Under the pieces are notes generated by a model. It was not told the origin of the DNA and did not search any database. It saw only the letters and a list, made by a program, of their open reading frames with translations. This document shows positions 16,665-25,098 of a stretch of DNA of 64,000 nucleotides, in pieces (position 1 is the first letter of the stretch; each line of letters begins with the position of its first letter). The stretch covers positions 248,001-312,000 of the forward strand of contig CANMCO010000002.1 of assembly GCA_947496355.1 (NCBI GenBank), read 5' to 3'. The position numbers were made by a program, and so were the translations under genes. The DNA comes from an uncultured Aquimarina sp. (GTDB lineage: Bacteria; Bacteroidota; Bacteroidia; Flavobacteriales; Flavobacteriaceae).

Positions 16665-17702
16665 ATGAACTTAAAAACAATTTATGTAATATCCTTACTG
16701 TTACTTTCCCGATTTGTCTTTTCGCAAGAAGGAATTCCTGTATATGCAGATTATCTTTCTGATAATCTTTATTTGGTGCATCCTGCAATGGCGGGTGCAG
16801 CAAATGCTAATAAAATTAGACTTACTGCTAGGAAACAATGGTTTGACGTGGATAATGCACCTAATACCCAATCAGCAAATATTAATTTTAGAACTGGGGA
16901 GAAAGTGGGATTAGGAGGAATTGTTTATAAAGATGAAAATGGTAGATTTTCTCAGACTGGAGTATATTTAACTTTTGCCTACCATCTTTTATTTTCAAGA
17001 GATAGAACAGATCTAAATATGCTTTCTTTTGGATTGAGCACTGGGATTATCCAGTCTAATGCCGATTTAAGAGGGTTATTTGATATAACAGATTTTGATC
17101 CTCTTCTCGTACCAAATCAAGTGAAAAAATTCGGTTATTTTAATATGGATGTTGGTATGTCCTATAATTATTTAGAATGGTATGCACATTTTACAGTAAA
17201 AAATATATTACCAACCGCTAGAGATATTTTTGACCAGTCAGACCCGACTGTAGCGCCAATTAGAGAATCAAGTAATCAACGTAGATATATAGCTTCTTTT
17301 GGCCGGGTATTTAGTTTTAGTGGGGGTCCATGGAGTTTTGAGCCCTCTGTAATGTATCAGGCAACAGATGAAACTCAGGAAAGTACTATTGATATTAACG
17401 GGAAAGTGTATAGAGATCTTAATGAAGTTACTACATTATGGGGTGGTTTGTCCTACAGGCGTAGTCTAGATGGAGCAGAGTTTTCTCAGGATGGTTTTTC
17501 GGTAGAAAGTCAACAACTACAATATTTTACTCCGTTTCTAGGTGTTAATTATAAGAAATGGATGGTTGGGTATACCTATAGTTATCAATCTAATTCTGTA
17601 GTGTTAAGCAATGGTGGGTTTCATCAAATCACTTTGGGTTACGATTTCGGGAAGCTTAAAGAACGATGGAATTGTAAATGTCCTGCTATCAATTCTAAAT
17701 AA
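16665..17702 (+). CDS. PorP/SprF-family outer-membrane protein
   Basis: A 345-residue beta-barrel protein of the PorP/SprF family, linked to type IX secretion and gliding in Bacteroidota. It has a signal peptide (about 1-20, ending FSQ), then the family opening VYADYLSDNLYLVHPAMAG and ARKQWFDVDNAPNTQSANI. Alternating aromatic strands follow, and the domain closes with GFHQITLGYDFG. SprF paralogs usually sit beside a large SprB-like adhesin; none is adjacent here, so the partner is unknown. The gene stands alone between a divergent Nfu gene and a strong terminator. Confidence 0.9.
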   Translation: MNLKTIYVISLLLLSRFVFSQEGIPVYADYLSDNLYLVHPAMAGAANANKIRLTARKQWFDVDNAPNTQSANINFRTGEKVGLGGIVYKDENGRFSQTGVYLTFAYHLLFSRDRTDLNMLSFGLSTGIIQSNADLRGLFDITDFDPLLVPNQVKKFGYFNMDVGMSYNYLEWYAHFTVKNILPTARDIFDQSDPTVAPIRESSNQRRYIASFGRVFSFSGGPWSFEPSVMYQATDETQESTIDINGKVYRDLNEVTTLWGGLSYRRSLDGAEFSQDGFSVESQQLQYFTPFLGVNYKKWMVGYTYSYQSNSVVLSNGGFHQITLGYDFGKLKERWNCKCPAINSK

Positions 17703-17730
17703 GAAAAATACTTTTTCAATACTAAAAATA

Positions 17731-17757
17731 AAAGCCTGCACATGTGCAGGCTTTTTT
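17731..17757 (+). terminator. Terminator after the PorP/SprF gene
   Basis: Perfect inverted repeat AAGCCTGCA-CATG-TGCAGGCTT with a T-run. It probably also serves the converging rhodanese gene. Confidence 0.88.
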
Positions 17758-17771
17758 AGTTTGCAAGAATT

Positions 17772-18284
17772 TCATTTAACATAAGTGCCCTCAAACTGCA
17801 ATCTCTTGTCTTTTGAGTGAACCAATGAAGATAATTCATATACGTTTTTATATCCATACCCATATAAATTTATGAAAGTGGGGATATTTAATGCCAAAGG
17901 CGCTTTTTTAGAAGCAAAATGTATAAGATCTCCATCAATGTTATTATTGCAATAGATCAAAATTCGAGTTTCTTTTGAGGAAATATGTTCTGCTAATTTT
18001 TCTTTAGTAAAATCTGAAAAATTTATATGTAAGGCTCCTTTAAGATGTTTCCCTTTGTAAGCCTCAGCAGAACGGGTATCCAGCAAAATTGTATTCTCAT
18101 CGCTCATATATTTTAGAAAAGTATCTAATGGTATTAACCTTTCTTTCCGGTATTCCAATATTTCTTCAGACATCTCCAGAAAAGAGTTATAATCAACATT
18201 TGATTTTGGTATTTCTCTTTTCTTCTGTGATAACATGACAATTGGAATGAATGTTAGTATGATTGTTTTTATAATAGTTCTCAT
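17772..18284 (-). CDS. Secreted rhodanese-domain protein
   Basis: A 170-residue protein with a signal peptide (about 1-19) and one rhodanese domain (about 50-165). The domain shows TILLDTRSAEAYKGKHLKGA and the active-loop cysteine in LIYCNNNIDGD. The loop lacks the usual CxxGxR spacing, so sulfur transfer is uncertain. It is 6 bp downstream of the VWA lipoprotein gene and probably cotranscribed with it. The pairing suggests an envelope role, which is inference. Confidence 0.8.
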   Translation of the reverse strand: MRTIIKTIILTFIPIVMLSQKKREIPKSNVDYNSFLEMSEEILEYRKERLIPLDTFLKYMSDENTILLDTRSAEAYKGKHLKGALHINFSDFTKEKLAEHISSKETRILIYCNNNIDGDLIHFASKKAPLALNIPTFINLYGYGYKNVYELSSLVHSKDKRLQFEGTYVK

Positions 18285-18290
18285 AGTTGC

Positions 18291-19463
18291 TTATTTTTCC
18301 CAAGAAAATGATTTTTCTTTACCTTGTTTTTTTATGGCATTTAATAAAGCTGCCTCTAGATTGGTATCATCTTTTTTACGGTTATTTTTTATATACTCTA
18401 CTCGTTTTTTATTCAATTTTTGGATTTTTTGCTGTATTTCTTTACGAGCAGTGCTTTTTTCTGCGATGTATTTTTTGAGCTCTGTATTGGATTTTCCTTT
18501 AAGGTCTTTTGGTAATTCTTCTTTTGCTACTTCTTCTATTTCAAAAGCCTCGTCTTCGGCTGCATCAATTAAATCCCAGCTTTTATTCTTGTAGAAGCCT
18601 GAACTTTTGCTAACGGCACGACTTACTGCGTTGGCAGGACTATAAGATCGTGCATTACTATCTTGTTCTGCTTGTAGACTTCTTTTTTGCGACCCTTTGT
18701 TTCCGTAATAGATGTAGGTTTCGTTTAATTTTTGGTTTAATTTTAAAATAATATCATCATAAGGGGTAGAGATATGAATAGTCTCACGATTATGATCTAT
18801 GGCTGTATATTCTCCTTGTGTTATATCGGCGCCATGTTTCCACATTGTGTCAATTCCTTGTCTGTAGTTACCACAAAATATAGTGTTTATAGAAATGTCT
18901 TTTTCTAGGGCATCAGTGGCAGAATCTTTATAATTTACGGGACCTTGCGTAAAAGGTTCATTTCCTGCAATGAAAATTAGTTTTAGATGATCGTTATTTT
19001 TTTTCCAATCTAATTGGTTAATAGAAGTATTGATCACTTTACCACAATATTCATTTCCTCCGTTTGTGGTAAGTGCAAATAGTTCTTTTGAGATTTCATC
19101 AAGATCTTCAGAAAAGGGTAATACTTGTCTTATGAACCCTTCTCTAGATGATAGGCCATCGTTACCATACTCATATAGTGCTATCTGAAGCTTTATTTTA
19201 TTATGACCGCATTTTGCATAAGAAAGCTCATTTACAATTTCCCAAAGTTGGGCTTTGGCCTGATCAATTAATCCATCCATGCTGTTACTGGTGTCCAATA
19301 AAAGAGCTACTTGAATATTACGAGTATTTGGATCTGTTTTGGTAGTGTGTATTTGATGAGCTTGATTTTGTTCAAATGTAAACTCGGTATTTTGTCTATT
19401 ATTTGCATTACAGGAAATATGGATACATATGCATAATGTACTCCAGATAAAAAATGTTTTCAT
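18291..19463 (-). CDS. VWA-domain lipoprotein
   Basis: A 390-residue protein. The N-terminus ends in a lipobox (CIHISC), followed by a von Willebrand factor A domain (about 48-240) with the MIDAS motif DTSNS in ALLLDTSNSMDGL and later TNGGNEY and IFIAGNEPF. The C-terminal third is charged and helical (about 300-375), rich in Lys and Glu. VWA domains bind a divalent metal and a protein partner; here it would be surface- or periplasm-exposed. First gene of a two-gene unit with the rhodanese gene. Confidence 0.85.
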   Translation of the reverse strand: MKTFFIWSTLCICIHISCNANNRQNTEFTFEQNQAHQIHTTKTDPNTRNIQVALLLDTSNSMDGLIDQAKAQLWEIVNELSYAKCGHNKIKLQIALYEYGNDGLSSREGFIRQVLPFSEDLDEISKELFALTTNGGNEYCGKVINTSINQLDWKKNNDHLKLIFIAGNEPFTQGPVNYKDSATDALEKDISINTIFCGNYRQGIDTMWKHGADITQGEYTAIDHNRETIHISTPYDDIILKLNQKLNETYIYYGNKGSQKRSLQAEQDSNARSYSPANAVSRAVSKSSGFYKNKSWDLIDAAEDEAFEIEEVAKEELPKDLKGKSNTELKKYIAEKSTARKEIQQKIQKLNKKRVEYIKNNRKKDDTNLEAALLNAIKKQGKEKSFSWEK

Positions 19464-19683
19464 GGCTTTTTCTTTTTAAATTCTGGATAAAATTATGTCC
19501 AACTTTTTTAGCTAAAAATCCAGAATTAGGAAATACTCGATATGATTGAGTAAACGTGCATTTTTAATTAGCGAACTTCCTTTTTAGAGCGTGAAAAGTG
19601 CCATAAATGGCTATAATCAAAAGTTTGACATTTTATTTTCCCGTTTAAATGGATTAAGTTTAGCATATTCAAATAAAAATATA

Positions 19684-21891
19684 ATGAAGAAGATCAGTTT
19701 AATAGTAGTATTTCTGTGTTTCCTGCCTTTTATGGTTTTAGGACAGGAAAACGCTAGAGTTAAACGATCAGGACCAATGAGTATTAAGGGCTCTGTAAAA
19801 GAAAAAGATACGCGAAAACCGATTAAAGATGTTACAGTAACAGTATTAGGTAGAGGTGATGTTACTACAGATGTTTTTGGGGATTTTAGGATTGAAGCTA
19901 ATGTAGGAGATGAGATTATGATTAGGCACGATAGTTTTGCTACAATTCGATATACTATAAAAGACGGTCAAAGAATTGATGTTTTAGTTGAAGACAACCC
20001 AATTGAGGCGGCTGCTGAAGCAGAATCTAAAAAAAAGATTGAGTCTGCATATACTGAAAATCTAAATAAAGCGAAAAAATCGTTACAGAAAGATGCTGCT
20101 ATTAGTATACAGTATATAACAAATGCCTTGGAAACCATACGTGATGATGACTCTAGAACGGAAGAAAAGAAGGCTGAATTATACGAAGCATTGGCCGATA
20201 TCTATAAGTACTGGAAACAACCAGACCTTGCAGAAAGTAATTATTTAATCAGCCTAAGTAATAAATATAATGCCGATGTAAAAATTAAGTTGGCAGTAGC
20301 ACGTTTGGAAAGTGAAAACTATCAAAGTGCTTTAAAAGCTTTTCAGGAATTACAGAAATCCAGATTAAGCGCTAATCAAAAAATTCAGGTTTTTGAAGGA
20401 TTAGGAGATTGCTATAAAGGGCTTCAAAATTATACTAATGCTAGTTTAAATTACAATAAGGCACTATCGTTAAGTCAAAGAAAAGGATTGGATAATAAGG
20501 TAATTTTATTGAATTCAAAGTTGGCTGTGATACTACAACAACAGGGAAATATAATAGGTGCAGAGGAATATTTGGATAACTCAGTGCAGTTGGCAAGACA
20601 AAAAGATAAAAAAACAGCTGCCAGACAAAGAAGTGCAGCTGCAGATTTTTACAGTAAGAGTAGAAGTTTTGATAAAGAGATTCAATTAAGAAAAGAGGCG
20701 CTAGAAGATATTGAAGATATTGAAGTTGCCCAAGATTCGGTTCAAGTACTAGAAGAAGATAAATCTTTGAGGCCTCAAGTACAAAATTATAAGATTGCGA
20801 GTGCCTTTGCTGCGCAGGAAAAGTACGATGAAGCTATTACATATTTGGATGAAAGTATTAAGGAAGCCGAGTCAAAAAATGATCTTATTGTTCAAAAAGA
20901 TGCTACTCGTAAACTTGGTGAGGTATATCGCGAAAAAGGAGAGTTAAAGAAAGCTTCTGAAGCTTTTGAAGAATATGAGGTGATTATTGATAAGCTTTAT
21001 ATTCAAAAAGATCAGGAGATATCTCAGGCAAATCGTTTTAGAAGAGAGTTAGCTGAGAGTGCAAATCGAATTACCACTCTAGAAAAAGATAGGGAACTTA
21101 ACGAAACCAGGTATAAGTTGGCTTTTGCATCACAGGAAATAGCAAATCAGCAAAGTCTTAAACAACAGATAGTAATCTATTTTTTGATAGGCCTTACGCT
21201 ATCGTTACTTCTTGCGGCCTACTTGATGTATCGCAATATTAGACAACAGAGATATGCAAATAACCTATTAGCATTAAAATCTCTGAGATCTCAGATGAAT
21301 CCACATTTTATTTTTAATGCTTTAAACTCTGTAAATACATTTATTGCTACAAGTGATGAACGAACGGCAAATCGATATCTTACGGATTTTTCTTTGTTAA
21401 TGAGAGCGGTTTTAGAGAACAGCGAAGAGAATTTTATTTCGTTGACTAAAGAGGTAGAACTACTGCGGTTATATGTACAGCTAGAGCATTTTAGATTTCA
21501 GGATAAATTTGAATATTGCATAGATATTGATCCACAAATTGAAATTGAAGAATTTATGATTCCACCAATGTTACTTCAACCGTATGTAGAAAATGCTGTT
21601 TGGCATGGATTAAGATATAGGTCAAAACAAGGGTTACTATCAATAAAGTTCCAAAAAGCATCCCCAGATAGTATAGAAATTACCATTGCTGATAACGGTA
21701 TAGGTAGAAAGAAATCGATGGAATTAAAAACTAAGAATCAAAAACTACAGAAATCAAAAGGGATGAGTAACATCAAAAAAAGAATAGAGATCCTTAATAA
21801 AATGTATAAAGACAAAGTAGACGTATCAATATCAGATATGAATAATGAAGAAGGAACCCAAGTCGTTCTCACAATTAAAAAAGACAAATGA
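19684..21891 (+). CDS. LytS-type sensor kinase with TPR sensor region
   Basis: A 735-residue histidine kinase. The ATG at 19684 is chosen because it begins a signal peptide (MKKISLIVVFLCFLPFMVLG). Order: carboxypeptidase-regulatory-like beta domain (about 35-95, KDTRKPIKDVTVTVLG), a long run of TPR-like helices (about 110-470), one TM helix (about 495-517), and a His_kinase domain with SQMNPHFIFNALNSVN (H541). An ATPase domain follows with QPYVENAVWHGLRY and DNGIGRKKS. It overlaps the LytTR response-regulator gene by 4 bp, so the two are a cognate pair. The signal it senses is unknown. Confidence 0.92.
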   Translation: MKKISLIVVFLCFLPFMVLGQENARVKRSGPMSIKGSVKEKDTRKPIKDVTVTVLGRGDVTTDVFGDFRIEANVGDEIMIRHDSFATIRYTIKDGQRIDVLVEDNPIEAAAEAESKKKIESAYTENLNKAKKSLQKDAAISIQYITNALETIRDDDSRTEEKKAELYEALADIYKYWKQPDLAESNYLISLSNKYNADVKIKLAVARLESENYQSALKAFQELQKSRLSANQKIQVFEGLGDCYKGLQNYTNASLNYNKALSLSQRKGLDNKVILLNSKLAVILQQQGNIIGAEEYLDNSVQLARQKDKKTAARQRSAAADFYSKSRSFDKEIQLRKEALEDIEDIEVAQDSVQVLEEDKSLRPQVQNYKIASAFAAQEKYDEAITYLDESIKEAESKNDLIVQKDATRKLGEVYREKGELKKASEAFEEYEVIIDKLYIQKDQEISQANRFRRELAESANRITTLEKDRELNETRYKLAFASQEIANQQSLKQQIVIYFLIGLTLSLLLAAYLMYRNIRQQRYANNLLALKSLRSQMNPHFIFNALNSVNTFIATSDERTANRYLTDFSLLMRAVLENSEENFISLTKEVELLRLYVQLEHFRFQDKFEYCIDIDPQIEIEEFMIPPMLLQPYVENAVWHGLRYRSKQGLLSIKFQKASPDSIEITIADNGIGRKKSMELKTKNQKLQKSKGMSNIKKRIEILNKMYKDKVDVSISDMNNEEGTQVVLTIKKDK

Positions 21892-22619
21892 ATTTAACAG
21901 CAATTATTGTAGATGATGAGGCTAATAGTAGGGCTATTCTCAGAAATTATTTAGGTAAATATTGCCCTTCTGTTATTGTTTTGGGAGAAGCTGCAAGTGT
22001 GCAGGAAACATTAACATTACTAGATACTAATACCCCTGATTTATTGTTCCTGGATGTTGAAATGCCATACGGTAATGCTTTTGATTTATTAGAAAAAGTT
22101 CCAGATCGCACATTTGAAATCGTTTTTGTTACGGCTTATGACCATTATGCCGTTGATGCATTAAATGCCCAGGCGACTTATTACTTACTTAAACCAATTG
22201 CTATTGATAATTTGATTAAGGCCGTTGATCATGTTAGTCATATAAAGGAACGTGAAAAAGAACTTTTGGATACGGTATTGATCCCCAAAGTAACTACAAC
22301 TGAAGGTAAAATTACTATTCCGCAACAGGATGGTTTTGAAGTGCTAAAAATTTCTGATATCTTATACTGTCAGGCAGATGATAATTATACCAAAATTTAT
22401 CTTGAAAAAGGACAAAAATTGGTTAGTAAGACACTTAAGTATTTTGAAGAATCGTTAAATACTCAAGGATTTGTTAGAACCCATAAAAGTTATCTGGTTA
22501 ATGTTAGTAAAATTACTAGATATCGAAAAGGTAAGGGGGGAAGCGTTGTCCTTTCTTCCGGAAAAGAACTAGCAGTATCTTCCTCAAAAAAAGGAGTGCT
22601 TCTGGATTATTTTAAATAG
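21888..22619 (+). CDS. LytTR-family response regulator
   Basis: A 243-residue regulator: receiver domain (about 3-120) with the phospho-acceptor D56 in LLFLDVEMP and the later FVTAYDHYAVDAL and YYLLKPI (Lys), then a LytTR DNA-binding domain (about 140-243) with LYCQADDNYTKIYLE and FVRTHKSYLVNVSKI. The start overlaps the kinase stop by 4 bp. Targets are not evident; no gene within 150 bp downstream on the same strand is a candidate. Confidence 0.95.
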   Translation: MNLTAIIVDDEANSRAILRNYLGKYCPSVIVLGEAASVQETLTLLDTNTPDLLFLDVEMPYGNAFDLLEKVPDRTFEIVFVTAYDHYAVDALNAQATYYLLKPIAIDNLIKAVDHVSHIKEREKELLDTVLIPKVTTTEGKITIPQQDGFEVLKISDILYCQADDNYTKIYLEKGQKLVSKTLKYFEESLNTQGFVRTHKSYLVNVSKITRYRKGKGGSVVLSSGKELAVSSSKKGVLLDYFK

Positions 22620-22774
22620 TTTATATGCTGCTACTCTGTTGGTTTTAAGTAATCTACGCTTTTTATAGATTAAGCGCAAAGACTTGTAAGAAACTATAGT
22701 GTTTCCTTATTTTTAAAGGAGATTGAGATTCTTTTTTAAGAGGTGTAAATATGTAGTTTTGGAGTAAAACGAAC

Positions 22775-23563
22775 TCAAAAATCCAATTCACTCACATTAA
22801 GTTTGGTGTTACTTTTACGCAAGATATTTTTCAAAATATCAGCATCTTTATTGGTGTAGAAAATATGCGTTCCCATTTCAAGATTAGGATTTAATAGTTT
22901 TTTGATATTTAGTATCGATTTTGTTTGTCTAGCAACAGCTTCTCCAGAATCAATAATGGTTACCTTATCGGAAAGCATTTTTTTTAAGATTGGGATGAGA
23001 TAAGGGTAATGGCTACATCCTAATACTAGATAATCGATATTTTGTATGACTAATGGTTTAATATATGAAGCGAGCAATGTGTGCATTTCATCGCTATTAA
23101 TTCTACCAGTTTCTATAAGTTCTACTAATCCGGTACCTATAACTTCGATAACTTCAATATTATTAGCGTAAAGATCAGATGTTTTAGAAAATAATTCACT
23201 AGATAAAGTCCCTTTGGTAGCAAGAACACCCACCTTCTTTGTTTTGGTGTGAATAGCTGCAGGTTTTATTGCGGGTTCAATACCAATAAACGGAATGTCA
23301 TATATCGATCTAAGTACCTTTATTGCATTTGTAGTAGCAGTATTACAAGCAACCACTACAATCTTACAGTTAATCTCTAGGAGTTTTTCTGTATTTTTTA
23401 TACTCAATTCTATAATTTCTTCCTTGCTTCTTTTGCCATAAGGAGCGTATTTACTATCGGCAAGATAGATAGTATTTTCATTTGGTAGCAGATCAGAAAT
23501 TTCTGCCCAGATAGAAGTACCTCCTACACCAGAATCAAATATGCCAATGGGTTTATCGTGCAT
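22775..23563 (-). CDS. murI: Glutamate racemase
   Basis: A 262-residue enzyme converting L-glutamate to D-glutamate for peptidoglycan. It has GIFDSGVGGTSIWAEI at the start and both catalytic cysteines: C73 in VVACNTATTN and C183 in VLGCSHYP. It is the last gene of the minus-strand envelope cluster (uppS, bamA, ompH, ompH). A strong hairpin at 23593-23628 separates it from the ompH genes, so it probably also has its own promoter. Confidence 0.96.
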   Translation of the reverse strand: MHDKPIGIFDSGVGGTSIWAEISDLLPNENTIYLADSKYAPYGKRSKEEIIELSIKNTEKLLEINCKIVVVACNTATTNAIKVLRSIYDIPFIGIEPAIKPAAIHTKTKKVGVLATKGTLSSELFSKTSDLYANNIEVIEVIGTGLVELIETGRINSDEMHTLLASYIKPLVIQNIDYLVLGCSHYPYLIPILKKMLSDKVTIIDSGEAVARQTKSILNIKKLLNPNLEMGTHIFYTNKDADILKNILRKSNTKLNVSELDF

Positions 23564-23592
23564 TGTATTTTATTATAGAGTGTGTCAAAAAT

Positions 23593-23628
23593 AAAAAAAA
23601 CAGTAAGAGACATCTTACTGTTTTTTTT
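23593..23628 (-). terminator. Terminator after the ompH genes
   Basis: AAAACAGTAAGA and TCTTACTGTTTT-like arms with A- and T-runs on both sides, so it can act in both directions. It lies between the ompH stop and the murI start. Confidence 0.8.
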
Positions 23629-23648
23629 ATTTTTTATTTAGGGTACTA

Positions 23649-24158
23649 TTAAATTCCTAAATCTTTCTTTACATCTGCCATAAGGTTTTTACCATCTGCC
23701 ATGATTACTCCGGTTCCTGTAGTAGAATCTAATACATATTCAAAACCTTGTGCTCTTGCAACCTTTTGGATAGAAGTACGCGCTTGTTCGTATATAGGCT
23801 TCATTAATTCAATTTCTTTTTTCTGAAGATCTTGAAGTGCATTTTGTCTATAATCGTTGATGCTTTTTTCTGTAGCTTGTATCTCTTGTTGTCTTTTTAA
23901 GTTCTCTTCGTCAGTTTTAGTTTCTGCTTCTTGAGAATATTTCTTAATTGTATTTTGTAATTCTAAAACCATAGTTCTGATTTCGGCATCATAAGTCTTA
24001 TTAAGTTTATCCATTTCACCTTTTGCAGCTTTGTATGCAGGCATTGATTCTACAAGTTCTTGTGATGCAATATGTGCTACTTTGGATTGAGCATTTACAA
24101 AACCTGTTGTTCCTATAGTAAGTGCAAGAGCTACTAGTAATGTTCTAAATTGTTTCAT
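23649..24158 (-). CDS. OmpH/Skp-family periplasmic chaperone (short)
   Basis: A 169-residue protein with a signal peptide (about 1-23, ending VNA). The long helical hairpin has a typical Skp opening (SKVAHIASQELVESMPAYKAA) and tail (AQGFEYVLDSTTG). Skp trimers hold unfolded outer-membrane proteins on their way to BamA. It lies 46 bp after a longer ompH paralog and downstream of bamA, matching its role. Confidence 0.92.
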   Translation of the reverse strand: MKQFRTLLVALALTIGTTGFVNAQSKVAHIASQELVESMPAYKAAKGEMDKLNKTYDAEIRTMVLELQNTIKKYSQEAETKTDEENLKRQQEIQATEKSINDYRQNALQDLQKKEIELMKPIYEQARTSIQKVARAQGFEYVLDSTTGTGVIMADGKNLMADVKKDLGI

Positions 24159-24204
24159 TTGTAAGTAATATTAATGGGTGTTTAAATTTTAAAAAATTAA
24201 TTAT

Positions 24205-25062
24205 CTAATTATTATCATCTTCTCCTTCATTAGAATTTGGAGCGTCATCTTCGTTTAAATTGTCTTTCTCGTTTTTAAGTGCATTGATAGAGTCCTTTTT
24301 CTTCTTTTGTATTTCTAATAAAATGGCTCTTCTTTCTTCAAACTCTTTTCTTTTAGCAGCTCTTATAGAGTCTCTTTCAGCTTTACGTTGTGCAAGAAGT
24401 TGTTCTCTTTCTGATTGCTTTTGTAGCACTGCTTTTTCTCTATCTGTTACTTCTTTCTCTTGTTCTGCATTTCTTTCTTCGTTTCTTTCAAGAGATTTCT
24501 TTTCTTTTTTACTATTAAGTTGCTTTCTTTTGGAAGCTCTGTTTAACCTTAATAGAACTTGGTCGCTAATATCAAATCGATCTGCAGAATACAGCATCAC
24601 CATATCAGATGATTTGTCAAAAACAAAGTCATACTTTTTGTTCTTAGCAATTTCTTGAACGGCTACAAAAACTTGATCCTGAACAGGCTGAACTAATCTT
24701 CTTTTTTGAAGAAATAAATCACCATTGGGTCCAAATCGTTTTTGTTGATACTCTAGTATTTCTTTTTCTTTAAAAAAAATGTCCTCTTCTCTTTCCTCAA
24801 TGAGCTCTTTTGTTAATAATACTCTTTCGTTATTAAGATCTTTACGCATTTCTTCAACATCTTTCAATTCTGCTTCTATCTCAACCTTCCATTTCTGTAC
24901 TTTGGTTTCAAGCTCTGATGAAGCTTCATTATAATCCGCAACATTCTCCAGAATGTAATCCATATCAATATAACCAATTCTGATACCTTTTTGAGCGTTT
25001 ATCGAACTTGAAAAAAATAGCAAGCATGTCGCTGCAAATACTAAAAGAACCTTTGTTTTCAT
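24205..25062 (-). CDS. OmpH/Skp-family chaperone with charged extension
   Basis: A 285-residue protein: signal peptide (about 1-23), OmpH domain (about 25-170) opening with RIGYIDMDYILENVADYNEA, then a further 100 or so residues of highly charged coiled coil (KKEKKSLERNEERNAEQEKE) ending in an Asp/Asn/Glu-rich tail (NEGEDDNN). The extension is absent from the shorter paralog downstream. It starts 36 bp after bamA and is probably cotranscribed. The tail may bind partners or cations, which is inference. Confidence 0.9.
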   Translation of the reverse strand: MKTKVLLVFAATCLLFFSSSINAQKGIRIGYIDMDYILENVADYNEASSELETKVQKWKVEIEAELKDVEEMRKDLNNERVLLTKELIEEREEDIFFKEKEILEYQQKRFGPNGDLFLQKRRLVQPVQDQVFVAVQEIAKNKKYDFVFDKSSDMVMLYSADRFDISDQVLLRLNRASKRKQLNSKKEKKSLERNEERNAEQEKEVTDREKAVLQKQSEREQLLAQRKAERDSIRAAKRKEFEERRAILLEIQKKKKDSINALKNEKDNLNEDDAPNSNEGEDDNN

Positions 25063-25098
25063 AACTTTATTTATTTATAGAAATAATCGTGCCAAAAC

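Noticed and set aside
21888..22619. LytTR regulator as the reader of the 17-bp palindrome
   Set aside because: LytTR proteins generally bind spaced direct repeats, and no such repeat is seen around the palindrome; kept only as a test, not a claim.
24260..24658. Ser/Phe-rich open frame of 132 codons on the plus strand
   Set aside because: Reverse of the charged coiled coil of the ompH gene; the low-complexity composition explains the lack of stops.
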